Positions 47,679-57,490 of a stretch of 64,000 nt of DNA are shown one piece after another. The translations under genes and the position numbers were made by a program. The notes under the pieces are model-generated. The model did no database searches, was not told where the DNA came from, and worked only from the letters and a program-made list of their open reading frames with translations. Location of the stretch: NCBI RefSeq assembly GCF_902686445.1, contig NC_062213.1, positions 139,956,491 to 140,020,490 on the forward strand. The letters run 5' to 3'. Source of the DNA: Sciurus carolinensis (taxonomy: Eukaryota > Chordata > Mammalia > Rodentia > Sciuridae). Every line of letters begins with the position of its first letter. Within the stretch, counting starts at the first letter, position 1.

Positions 47679-47850
47679 GTCTCTGTCTCTCTTTGTCTCT
47701 CTCTCTCTCTTTGTAGAGAGAGTATATATATATATATATATATTCCTCTCTGCATTAGAGTTGCTTTCAGGTTATTATATAGAGAGATTTTCTTTCTGTC
47801 TCTACATCTCTGAGATATATATATAGCAAGCGAGAGAGAGAAAACTTATT
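47679..47850. repeat. Compound (TC)n/(GA)n/(TA)n microsatellite region
   Basis: (TC)n at 47680-47712, GAGAGAG at 47716-47722, (TA)n at 47723-47742, then further TC/GA and TA runs to about 47845. The TC and GA parts are complementary and could pair. Confidence 0.9.
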
Positions 47851-47884
47851 GCCCTCTATTTTGCATTACAGATACTCGAGGTAT

Positions 47885-47989
47885 CTTTCTTTTTCTTTTT
47901 TTTTTTTTCGTGGTGCTGGGGATTGAACCCAGGGTCTTGTGAATGCAAGGCAAGCAAGCACTCTACCAACTAAGCTATATTCCCAGACT
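47885..47989 (-). mobile_element. ID SINE, antisense, well preserved
   Basis: T-rich lead, GTGGTGCTGGGGATTGAACC, CAGGGTCTTGTGAATGCAAG, 'caagcactctaccaactaagc' and 'tatattcccag'. The middle has an extra CAAG unit. Confidence 0.9.
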
Positions 47990-48149
47990 CCTCTTTATCT
48001 TTTTGCATGGTAAGCAGGGCAGCAGGGGTTTTACGCTGTTTCTTTAATAAAGAGATGTTGTAAACCACTCAGAATCACAGGTTGCATATTTTATCTTCAT
48101 GTACAGAGCATGCAGTAACATCATGTGTTGTACAAAGTGTACCCTTAAG

Positions 48150-48218
48150 GATTCCTTCCTTCCTTCTTCCTTCCTTTCTTCCTTCCTTTTCTCTCTCTCT
48201 TTTTTTTTTTTTTTTTTA
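48150..48218. repeat. (CCTT)n and poly(T) low-complexity tract
   Basis: TTCCTTCCTTCTTCCTTCCT-type repeats followed by CTCTCTCT and about 19 T. Confidence 0.95.
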
Positions 48219-48394
48219 ACTAGTTGAGTGAATAGTAAGAATCAGGATATAAAAATAAACTGTATCTTGGAAAACTGTATCCTGGGAAAACAAATGTCCT
48301 CCAACAGTCCTCTAACTAGTGATAAATAACATATCCCTAAATACTTGCGATCCCTGGGTAGTGGAAAGGCATGTGTGCTATTACTGGTCTCAGT

Positions 48395-48590
48395 CATATT
48401 TCATTCTGTTGTTTAGTAGTTATATTACCTTGAACATGTAAAGTCACCTTACTGAACTTCATTTATTTCTCTTTAAAATAGACATAGTACTACCAAACTC
48501 ATAATGGTATTATAATGGGCACATAAGTTATCATATGAAATACTTAGAACATCACCAAATATGTAGGTGCTCAAAATTTATGAATGCCAC
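48395..48590 (+). mobile_element. MIR SINE remnant
   Basis: 'agttatattaccttgaacatgtaaag', 'ctgaacttcatttatttctc', 'aaatagacatagtacta', 'gaaatacttagaacatc' and 'ggtgctcaaaatttatgaatg' follow sense MIR. Confidence 0.6.
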
Positions 48591-48742
48591 ATCGGTCTTC
48601 ATCATTTCTGTTCCAAGACAAGCACTAGATATCTCTAAGGGCCCAATTCAAATCCCACTTTTTCCTGAAAACATCCTCATATATTCTTTATATTTTCAAT
48701 GTCCATCTAATTACTGTTTCAATGTACATCTTTTATTGTTAC

Positions 48743-48957
48743 AACTTTTTTGGGGGGGCGGGAGCTGGGGATTGAACTCAGAGACACTCAACCACTGAAC
48801 CACATCCCCAGTTCTATTTTGTATTTTATTTAGAGACAGGGTCTCACTGAGTTGCTTAGTGCCTCACCAATATTGAATCTGGCTTTAAACTCACGATCCT
48901 CCTGTCTCAATCTCCCGAGTTACTGGATTACAGGCATGTGCCACCATGCCCAGCTAC
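48743..48957 (-). mobile_element. B1-dID composite SINE, antisense
   Basis: T/G-rich lead (ttttttggggggg), reversed ID half (GGAGCTGGGGATTGAACTCA, 'gaaccacatccccagt'), reversed A-rich linker, and reversed B1 half ('gattacaggcatgtgccacc'). A second SINE follows within about 10 bp. Confidence 0.9.
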
Positions 48958-48964
48958 TGTTTCA

Positions 48965-49065
48965 ACTTTTTTTTTTCTTTTTTTTTTTTTGTGGTGCTGG
49001 GGATTGAACCCAGGGCCTTGTGCATGGGAGGCGAGCACTCTACAACTGAGCTATATCCCCAGTCC
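48965..49065 (-). mobile_element. ID SINE, antisense
   Basis: T-rich lead, GTGGTGCTGGGGATTGAACC, CAGGGCCTTGTGCATGGGAG, 'gcgagcactctacaactgagc' and 'tatatccccag'. Close to consensus, so likely younger than most copies here. Confidence 0.92.
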
Positions 49066-50439
49066 TGAAGGTTTCTTTTTAAAGTCAAAGATTATTTTTC
49101 CATATGATAAGAATTATTTTAGAAGTTGAATAATCGATGCATATTAACAGGAATTCTTACCATTAGTTAAAAGTTATTAATCATAACATCCTCATGCATA
49201 AAGGAAAATGCTCTTGGTTTATGTATAAGACTGTGTATTAAGTCTAAAGCATGCCAAGAGCACTGAGGATTTATTGACTTCGTGAAAGACCCTGGAATAG
49301 TCATCACCTTGCTTCACTTCCCACTTCTATATTCTCTCAGCCCCCTGTCTTCTGCCCACCTAAACCTATTAATGCTTATGTTATTGGTGCCACAGTTGGT
49401 TAGTAGCAGGAGCATATTTTCCATCAGTTTTTCTTGCGTGCTGCATCTGCACACATGCTCCATTTGCTCCAACAGTATTTAAAGAACGTTGGATGGGGAC
49501 TGTCTGACAGCAGTGAATTTATATAGTTTACTCCTTCATTTATTCACTATCAACTACATGCTGTAGTAATGTTTAATACCTAGTTAATGAATGTATAAAT
49601 CTCCAATATGCATTCTCCAAAGTGTAGGAAATGCAAAGTTTTATGAGTTATTGACATCTAGAAGGTTATGTTCTACTTCAGATGAGGTGGGGGAGCTAAC
49701 TCCAGGAGATATGTTAAACCAAACCCTTCAAAGCACAAATGACAAGAGGAGAAAAATTGTGCCAGGACTGTATTAAGGAAAATGTCTATGAAACAAAATG
49801 GGAAAGACATCACACAAGATTGGGAGAGGTATCAGAGTGGAATGTAGGTTTATTTAACCCCAAATTAAGAGGAAAAGAAAGGTTGTTCGAAAGCATCCTG
49901 GATTGCCATGCAGTTCAACAAGGCCATTAAGGTACTTCTCAAAACTGTAAGACAACATAGGAGCCCCTGTCTCCCAAGAGGTAGGTAGCCTGCTTTCGTA
50001 TTTTTGTCATGTGGAACTGCTGATTGCAGAAGCCCAAAAGCAAATGGAAATCTATAGCAGCTTCTGGGTCTCATCTTCAGAGTCTAAGAATTGTAATGTA
50101 TGGCATAGGTGCCTTACATAGAAAAGCATACTTAATAAAATAAATATAATTCATGTTACTATACAAGTAGTTTACAAACATTTTCTCTGTACCTTCCACT
50201 GCGTACAGCATGTTTAAAAAGGATATCTTTCTTTTTAGTGGCACACTCCTTCCAAACACATTATCTTATTTTACTTTTAACTCAACATAACTTACCCTAA
50301 CCATAATTTATGAGTGCAGGTAGGTCTGCTAATGCTTTCAGCAACTAATTTTTCTCTGAGCCTTAGTTCTACGATGTGCAAAATTAAGGATAAGTTTAGT
50401 TGGTCTTTAAAATTCCCTCTCATATAATAAAATAAGAAG
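49066..50439. other. Unassigned intergenic sequence
   Basis: No gene or repeat assigned; 49515-49580 weakly recalls an antisense L2 tail. Confidence 0.45.
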
Positions 50440-50640
50440 ACTAACATTTGTGATATTTTATCAGGCTTGGAACTATGAAGTTTCATGAACATTGTCCCAT
50501 TTAATTCTTTCAAAAATCATTCAAGTACTTATTGCCAGTATTGTTAACCTTCATTTGGACAGTTGAGAATTCAAACAAGCTTGCCCAAGATCACATAGCT
50601 AGTGGTGGGTGTGTGATTCAAAGTAAATCTGAAGGGCTGG
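50440..50640 (-). mobile_element. MIR SINE, antisense
   Basis: 'ttgtcccatttaattctttc', 'gttaaccttcatttggacagttgag' and CTTGCCCAAGATCACATAGC (50580-50599) follow the reversed MIR order. Confidence 0.65.
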
Positions 50641-52849
50641 TCATGTTTTCTGAGTTTGGAGAAAGGAAGAGAGAGAGTGAAGAATCAAGCTCCAGATTCA
50701 TTCAAGAAGAGTCACAGCTACATCAGCTGTGGTTTCCAAATGTGCCTCACGAAAGAATATCAGGGAACATTTGAAGGTTTATTGATGGCCCTATTTCACT
50801 CTCACAGAGAATGTTGGATGAACTAACAATTCTCCATTTGAAGATGTAGTCAAAGAGATGCTGACAGATGATCAGGCAGACATTGCCTTAGAAAATATTG
50901 GCACAGAATGCAATACTGCTGGGTAAAGAAAAAACAGCAGAGTCAGCATGCAGGCTGACCAAGAACATACCTGATAAGGACAATGAAGACTCCATAAGAT
51001 TGCTGGAACCACCTCACCCCACTTTACACCCATATATTTACAACTTTTCTCCCCCACAGTGCTTCTGGATATCTAGCCAATGGAAATAGAAATTAATTAA
51101 TGATAAAAAATATTGACATAAAAATTTTTATTCTGATTATGATGCGATACATGACACGTTTTATTTCATAACAACTGTATATAGTATTCCAATTCAATAT
51201 AACACTATATTTTATATAGAAAAATATTGTAAGAAAATATTTCAATTTATTAGGTTACTTGTGATAGTTAACCCAAAATAGCTACACATTATAGGAATTT
51301 TTATTTTCTTCTTTGTAACTTCCTACAATGTCTAAATCCTCAATAATACGCACATATTAACTTCAGTTTTTAAAAGTTTTGAAAAATAGTTTCTACACTT
51401 AAATTTGATAATTATTCAGAGTGTTTAAAATATATAATCTTACACATTCCCCAGATTGGTAGAAAGTTTCACGGAAACAAATATAGTTAGACAAAAGAAT
51501 TATTTCCATCTATGTGGATAATCAAACAGTGACATTGATTTCTACAATGTTTTTGAAAATAAATTCATTTTTCTTCTACAATATGCTGTGATTTAATGAA
51601 TATTTAACTATGTGTAACGAATGCAACTAATTATTGTGGTTTTTCTATAAGGTTATTGAAATACTAACTGGAGCGTCTTGGGAGAGTTCTCAATACCCAT
51701 TTCTACATCAAATACCTTTTTTCTATCATTGTTTTCCAAAGAGCCTGGCCTGTTTTTGAGATCTGGTAAAGAATTTTCTCAGTGGAGGAAAAAAATGGCA
51801 GATTTCATTATTTTGATGTTTCCTTTTTAATTTGCATCCTTAAAGAAGTGTTACTTCATTCTAATTCATGAGTTTACTCGTTTGCATTAAGTTCAATGTG
51901 TCTAGAATTTCATGACAGTGCATTTAAACTATTCAGTCACATCTACCTCTTCTGGGAAATTTTGACATCTTTCTGTAGTGTGCTTGTAAATTTTTTGTGG
52001 TTTTCCCTTTCAAATTCAGTAGTAGATCATCAAGCCTTTGAATATGGTAACTCTGGCAGTTGTCAAAGCAAAAAGCCATATATGTTTCTAAATATAACCA
52101 ATGTTCTTCCAGTGAAGTGAAGACTTCTATTAATGAAGAGTAAATTAATCAAATTATTTTTCTGTATTCCAGAGAAGTAAATTACTACAATTAAATTATT
52201 CATGTAGATTAGCTTTAAACAGCAACAGCTATCATATTCAGAAATATATTAGAAAACTATTTGAAAACCTTAAATCCTAGAAATATAATTGAGAAGCATG
52301 CTCCCAGGAGAAAACACATGAACACTAAATGAGACTAGAATACTTCTAAATAATGGGATTTCTGATAATTATTTCTCCAACCTAAATATTTCTAACATAA
52401 ATAGTAAGGCACTGAAAAGTAAGAGAATTTAAAAAATTTTTTGATCTTATATATGCATGAGTATCTATCTTCATTAATATTTATTACGTACCCACAGCTT
52501 CTATTAGTCACATACAATGTTGGCTACAGGCTGGAGAACCTGACAGTTATTTAAAACAACTCACATAGATACCAAATGGTAATATTGTATAGCACTTTAG
52601 TGGCCAGAATACCTGGTCCTCTTTACTGCTTATCTTGCTCTGCCCCTACCCCTGACCACCAGCACCCTACGTAGACACCTCTCCCTGTTTACAATAACAT
52701 AGGCATGGGAACATATGTGACATTTCTCTTTTACTAAATATAGGCATATGGAAAGTTACTTAAGTTAACTTTCAATTTTTTTTTCTAGGAAGGAAGATAA
52801 AAATAAGGATGCATTTACTGAGTTTTTGAGAGGTGTAAATAAAAATTTT
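50641..52849. other. Unassigned intergenic sequence, strongly AT-rich from 51080
   Basis: No gene or assignable repeat on either strand. Confidence 0.5.
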
Positions 52850-53060
52850 TGTAAACATTCCAAATGCATATGCATAAGGACAATTCAAATATCCTTCAGT
52901 AAGAAATCAGTGAAATACATACAAAGAAATATCATGAAGTCATAAAAAAGTAACAAATTCCTAATGGATTGATACGAAATTATCTTCAATATATATTACA
53001 TAAAAATGAAATGTTAGAAAAGTGTGTATAGTATGCTAAAAGGAATCATTTATGCATGAA
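52850..53060 (+). mobile_element. L1M LINE ORF2 3'-end fragment
   Basis: 'aatatccttcagtaagaaatcag', 'gaaatatcatgaagtcataaaa' and 'agaaaagtgtgtatagtatgct' are degraded forms of the L1ME/L1M4 ORF2 end. Confidence 0.6.
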
Positions 53061-53722
53061 TTTTGCCCTTAGTCTATTTTCATATATAAAATTTACATTA
53101 TATTAAAAGTTAGTTATTTCTCTAAGGCTTTTTAAACAGTTTTTAAAAATTGGAAATGATTATCACAAGTCTATATGGTATTAGAATATCGATTTATCAT
53201 GAATACTGCTTAAGCACTTTCCCAAACATTTCGGTTTAATATTTGTACATTGTTCTGCAAACACATGTCTGGGGACTTATAAAAATTAGCATTATCATAT
53301 AATTGCAAAATTGGGAATGTATAAAATACAACTTCACATAAGTCCTTATTTAGGGACCACTTTAAATTGTTTACTTGACATAGTGGAGTCATTCTTACCT
53401 GTCATATAACTGTAAGCCTAAGGACCTTTGGAATCATTTGTTAAGAATGTTTACTTCCAAGGTACTAGTGGAAAATAGTAGATTGTGTCCACACTAGTAA
53501 GGATATGTCCTTAAACTATGTAAATTGATGAAGTAGACTACTATAAATGAATTTCTAATAGCCTAGATACCAACCTACTTTATATATGAATTCTACTTAA
53601 GTAGATCCTTTCGTGACAAATAAAAGAGCGGGGGTATGAACAAGCCAAGAAACCAAGGAAGTTTAGTAATTGCTCCTAACTTGACAGTTGGAGGGAATGT
53701 ATCTTAAAATAATATATTCAAT
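53061..53722. other. Unassigned AT-rich intergenic sequence
   Basis: Nothing recognised. Confidence 0.5.
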
Positions 53723-53864
53723 ACAAAGTTATTAGCCCTAGGGATGTAGCTCAAGGGCTGGGGATGTAGCTCAGTTGGTAGAGTGCTTACCTCAAAAGCA
53801 CAAGGCCGTGGGTTCAATCCCCAGCACTGCAAAAAAAACAAACAAAAAACAAACAAAGTTATTA
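53723..53864 (+). mobile_element. ID SINE with duplicated 5' head and perfect 12-bp target-site duplication
   Basis: ACAAAGTTATTA at 53723-53734 and 53853-53864 flanks the insert exactly. The body has two heads: GGGATGTAGCTCA at 53741-53753 and again at 53761-53773, a 20-bp offset. The second copy leads into the full ID with RNA polymerase III box A (TAGCTCAGTTGG, 53767-53778) and box B (GGTTCAATCC, 53811-53820). A short A/CAAA tail follows. Young by target-site identity. Confidence 0.95.
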
Positions 53865-53969
53865 ACTAAAACTGACACATTTCAGGCATATACTCACTCA
53901 TTCTTTAAAAAAATTACAGATATTATATTTTAAACAAAACAAGAAATTTCAACTTATTTGTCTATTAAA

Positions 53970-54509
53970 TACATATCCCTAGTAATAAGGGAAATGCAAA
54001 TCAAAACTACCCTAAGATTTCATCTCACCCCAATTAGAATGGCGATTATCAAGAATACAAGCAACAATAGGTGTTGGCGAGGATGTGGTGAAAAAGGAAC
54101 ACTCATACATTGCTGGTGGGGTTGCAAATTAGTGCAACCACTCTGGAAAGCAGTGTGGAGATTCCTCAGAAAGCTTGGAATGGAAACACCATTTGACCCA
54201 GCTATCCCACTCCTTGGCCTATACCCAAAGGACTTAAAATCAGCATACTACAGAGATACAGCCACATCAATGTTCATTGCTGCTCAATTCACCATAGCCA
54301 GATTGTGGAACCAACCTAGATGCCCTTCAGTTGATGAATGGATAAAGAAACTGTGGCATATTTATACAATGGAATATTACTCCGCAATGAAGAATGATAA
54401 AATTATGGCATTTGTAGGCAAATGGTCGAAATTGGAGAATATCATGCTAAGTGAGATAAGCCAATCTCAAAAAACTAAAGGACGAATGATCTCGCTGATA
54501 AGCGGATGA
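53970..54509 (+). CDS. L1 ORF2 C-terminal fragment, open to the native stop
   Basis: About 178 codons without a stop encode the C-terminal part of L1 ORF2p, downstream of the reverse transcriptase domain. Visible are [14 protein letters not shown], the cysteine-rich motif [18 protein letters not shown] (residues about 43-60 of the open frame), [35 protein letters not shown], and a [19 protein letters not shown] end before the TGA. Without endonuclease and RT it cannot retrotranspose. The first eleven or so codons of the open frame, before the L1 junction, are flanking sequence. There is no evidence that it is translated. Confidence 0.8.
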   Translation, partial: YISLVIREMQIKTTLRFHLTPIRMAIIKNTSNNRCWRGCGEKGTLIHCWWGCKLVQPLWKAVWRFLRKLGMETPFDPAIPLLGLYPKDLKSAYYRDTATSMFIAAQFTIARLWNQPRCPSVDEWIKKLWHIYTMEYYSAMKNDKIMAFVGKWSKLENIMLSEISQSQKTKGRMISLISG

Positions 54510-54540
54510 GGACATATAATGGGGGATGGGACGGGCTAGC

Positions 54541-54570
54541 ATTAGGTTTAGGGTTAGGTTTAGAGTTAGG
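54541..54570 (+). repeat. Degenerate telomere-like block in L1 3' UTR (copy 2)
   Basis: One exact TTAGGG with several TTAGG and TTTAG variants, at the same place as in the other copies. Confidence 0.85.
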
Positions 54571-54620
54571 CTAAGGAGAGCAGTAAGAATGAAGGAAAGA
54601 AGGACTGTGTAGAGGGAAAA

Positions 54621-54666
54621 GAGGGGTGGGAGGGGTGGGAGGGGTGGGAGGGGTGGGGGGGAGGGG
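54621..54666 (+). repeat. (GGGGTGGGA)n G-rich minisatellite in L1 3' UTR
   Basis: Four tandem units, against two in copy 1. Many GGG/GGGG runs with 1-nt loops give G-quadruplex potential on the sense (RNA) strand. Confidence 0.92.
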
Positions 54667-54767
54667 AAAAATATAATAAACATCATTACCCTATGTAAAC
54701 GTAAAAAAATAAATAAATAAATAAATAAAAAAAAAGAATCTGGTAAAACCAAAAAAAAAAAAAAAAA

Positions 54768-54989
54768 GGAAAATATTTTTTCTAAGGTTTTATTTTTTCA
54801 TTCCCCACCTCTCTCCTGCCATATGTCAGCCTTTCAGCAAGTTCAGTAAAGTGAACTACTTTTGGAAAAATTCTTGGAACTCATCTGAATATTTTCAAAA
54901 TCGAGTAGTACTTTTACTAAGTGAAACTATTTTTACTATTTTTTCAGGTAGAAATGCTTCACTTTAAGAATGCAATAGACATAAAGCAC
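54768..54989. other. Unassigned AT-rich spacer
   Basis: No repeat assigned. Confidence 0.5.
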
Positions 54990-55399
54990 TGTTGCAGTTA
55001 GCATTTTCATCACTGTGACCAAAATACTTAACAAGAACAACTTAGAGGAAGAAAAGTCTATCTGGGGCTCATGGTTTCAGAGGTCTCAATCTGTAAATGG
55101 TGGATTCCCTTGCTCTATACCTTGGTGAGGCTGATCAAGGGGAAGGCCTCAGTGCAGGGAGCTCTTCAGCTCATAGAGGTCAGGAAGCAGACAGAGAGGT
55201 AGCAGAATCTGCCAGAGCATGCTCCCAGTGACCCATCTTCCCCAGGAATTCCTCACTCGCCTGTGGTGACCACCCTGTCAGTCCATTCAAAATTGGATGG
55301 ACTGATTCTGTTATAGCTTCATAATCTAGTCATTTCACCTCAAAACATTCCTGAATTAACAGGAACTTTTTGAGGGGCAAATCATTTGCAAACGTAACA
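54990..55399 (-). mobile_element. Solo ERVL-MaLR LTR, antisense, diverged
   Basis: TGTTGCAGTTAGCATTTTCA at the left end, 'gctcatggtttcagaggtctc', 'caggaagcagacagagagg', 'aatctagtcatttcacctc' and 'aaacgtaaca' at the right end follow the reversed MaLR order. AGCAC (54985-54989) and AGTAC (55400-55404) are a 4-of-5 match at the expected 5-bp target-site spacing. More diverged than the copies at 9275 and 45650. Confidence 0.8.
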
Positions 55400-55764
55400 A
55401 GTACCAAAGGTACAAGGGAAATAATGTACAATATGATTTATTCAAGACATAATAGGATTTAGTGTTATCAAGTATGTTCATCAGAAGATGACTTTAAATA
55501 TACTTCAGCATAGTTAAAATAAAATTTATTTTGGAAAGCCTTATTTTCTTCTCTTGTCTTTGTTATTTATTTACTTATTGTAAATAAATGGGATACATGT
55601 TGTTTCTCTGTACATGGAGTCAAGGCATACCATTTGTGTAATCATAAATTTACATAGGGTAATGTTGTTTGATTCATTCTTTATTTTTTCCCTTCCCCCC
55701 GACCCCTCCCACCCCTCTTTTCCCTCTATACAGTCCTTCCTTCCTCCATTCTTGCCCCCCTCCT

Positions 55765-55808
55765 TAACCATAACCCTAAACGTAACCCTAACCCTAACGC
55801 TAACCCCT
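55765..55808 (-). repeat. Telomere-like CCCTAA block in L1 3' UTR (copy 3)
   Basis: Three exact CCCTAA units plus variants (CATAACC, CGTAACC, CGCTAACC) on the plus strand. Confidence 0.95.
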
Positions 55809-55853
55809 CCCACCCCCCATTATGTGTCATCATCCACTTATCAGCGAGATCAT

Positions 55854-56277
55854 TCATCCTTTGGTTTTTTGAGATTGGCTTATCTCACTTAGCATGATAT
55901 TTTCCAATTTCATCCATTTGCCTGCAAATGCCATAATTTTATCATTCTTTATGGCCAAGTAATATTCCATTATATATATATGCCACAGTTTCTTTATCCA
56001 TTCATCAATTGAAGGGCATCTAGGTTGGTTCCACAATCTGGTTATTGTGAATTGAGCAGCTATGAACATTGATGTGGCTGTATCTCTGTAGTATGCTGAT
56101 TTTAAGTCCTTTGGGTATAGGCCAAGGAGTGGGATAGCTGGATCAAATGGTGGTTCCATTCCAAGCTGTCTGAGGAATCTGCATACTGCTTTCCAGAGTG
56201 GTTGCACTAATTTGCAACCCCACCAGCAATGTATGAGTGTACCTTTTTCCCCACATCCTTGCCAACACCTATTGTCT
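55854..56277 (-). pseudogene. L1 ORF2 C-terminal fragment with a premature stop
   Basis: The minus-strand frame carries [38 protein letters not shown] and [17 protein letters not shown]. It then ends at SQKTKG, because the CGA (Arg) of copies 1 and 2 is TGA here, a CpG transition. Eight or nine C-terminal residues of the family are lost. The frame upstream of 56277 is flanking sequence. Confidence 0.85.
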
Positions 56278-56909
56278 CTTGTCTTTATCAAAACATCAAT
56301 CAAAGACCACAAAATTTACTTTTAAGAAGGAAACCTGTTAACCAATAAATTAATCAACTATCCATATTAAGATCATATTTTTGTATGTCATACTTTGGTC
56401 TTAAACAGAATAAAATTTGAGTTGCAGCTTGCTTTAATTAGTTATAAAAATGAGTGTTGACCAAGATACCCAAGCTAAAATAATTTAGATAAATCAAATG
56501 AATATCAGTTAATGAGCTAATGAAGAATTTAATATGGTTTCTTTTCTTTTTCATTTTTTAATCTTTGGTGGGTATGAGCATGCATGTCTCCTGAAGTGTT
56601 TAATTAAAGCACAAAGTCTAAGGAGAATCCACATTTATACACATATTAAAATACAAAAGCATAAAATTGCAGATATGCTGAATGAATAAGTATAGAGATC
56701 TAATATACAACATAAGGACAATAATTAAAATAATATATTATGTACTGGAAAATTTGCTAAGAGAATACATTTGAGGTTCTCTTATCATGAAAAAATGGGA
56801 TAACTGTGCAAGGTGATAGCATAATTTGCTTACTACGAGGACATTTCACTATGTATATTAAAACATCATTTTGCATACCTTCGACTTATACAATAAAAAT
56901 TCAGGTATT
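56278..56909. other. Unassigned AT-rich intergenic sequence
   Basis: Nothing recognised. Confidence 0.5.
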
Positions 56910-57122
56910 TGTGCCAGTCATAGTACCACAGGCCTCTAATTCCAGCAGTTTGGGAGGTGAGGAGGGACGCTGAGACAGGAGGATGGCAAGTTCAAGATTC
57001 TAAGCAACTTAGCAAGACCCTGTCTCAAAATAAAAAAATAAAAAGGACTGGAGATGTGCCTCAGTAGTTGCATGCCTTTGAGTTCAATCCCTGATACAAA
57101 AAAAAAAAAAAAACCAGGTATT
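56902..57122 (+). mobile_element. B1-dID composite SINE with 8-bp target-site duplication
   Basis: CAGGTATT at 56902-56909 and 57115-57122 flanks the body. The B1 half is diverged ('accacaggcctctaattccagc', 'ttgggaggtgaggaggg') and the ID half has 'ggactggagatgtgcctcag' and 'gagttcaatccctg' with a 16-base A tail. Confidence 0.88.
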
Positions 57123-57299
57123 CATTTGTAATATTTCCTACCTTTGTAAGCAAAAATAATTTCATTTTAATATCTGTGTAAAAATCTCACTTATTTTATT
57201 CATTTGATAATGAATGAACATTCAAGAAAGACATGTACACTTCAGGAAATCCTGTTTTATCAGAACGTTCAAATGAGTTTTTTTTTTTAATTAAAAATT
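57123..57299. other. Unassigned spacer between two SINEs
   Basis: AT-rich, nothing recognised. Confidence 0.5.
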
Positions 57300-57490
57300 C
57301 TTGGACACAGTTGTGCACTGGAATCCCAGCATTCCCCAGGTCAAAACTGGAGGATCTTGCACAAGTTTGAAGCCAGTCTGGACCATTTAGTATGACCCTG
57401 TCTCATGATAAAAAATTAAAAAAAAAAAAGTCCAGGTGATGTAGTTTAGTGGTAAAGCACTCTGGCTTCAATCCCCAGTATCCACAAAAA
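57300..57490 (+). mobile_element. B1-dID composite SINE, diverged
   Basis: 'gttgtgcactggaatcccagc', 'ttgaagccagtctggacc' and 'gaccctgtctcatg' form the B1-like half; 'aggtgatgtagtttagtgg' and 'ggcttcaatccccag' the ID half. Confidence 0.8.

Larger units (their letters stand above)
53970..54767 (+). mobile_element. Young 5'-truncated L1 (copy 2)
   Basis: Only the last part of ORF2 and the 3' UTR are present. The ORF2 frame is open from the truncation point to the normal stop. The 3' UTR has a degenerate telomere-like block (54541-54570), a purine segment, four tandem GGGGTGGGA units (54621-54660), an (AAAT)n stretch, a 15-bp segment GAATCTGGTAAAACC (54736-54750) and a 17-base A tail. Copy 1 shares the AAAAAAAAGAAT...GGT layout, so the A-rich stretch before it is probably encoded and includes the AATAAA signal. 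Confidence 0.92.
55560..56277 (-). mobile_element. Young 5'-truncated L1 (copy 3), antisense
   Basis: Minus-strand ORF2 C-terminal end plus 3' UTR. It is truncated a little downstream of copy 2. The telomere-like block (55765-55808, as CCCTAA) and the G-rich tract (as CCCC runs, 55695-55720) are at the same relative positions as in the other copies. The 3' end near 55560 reads ...CATTTATTTACAATAAGTAA on the minus strand; a clean A tail is not visible. Confidence 0.9.

Noticed and set aside
53761..53835. tRNA gene
   Set aside because: Box A and box B are present but this is the tRNA-like head of an ID SINE; the cloverleaf arms and 3' half of a tRNA are absent.
54736..54750. 3' transduction of flanking DNA by L1 copy 2
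   Set aside because: Copy 1 shows a related AAAAGAAT...GGT segment after its A-rich stretch, so the 15 bp is more simply the normal 3' terminus after the AATAAA signal.
54447..54752. Proline-rich 101-codon minus-strand ORF (and similar ones at 22783-23143 and 55571-55813)
   Set aside because: Antisense or frame shadows of the G-rich L1 3' UTR.
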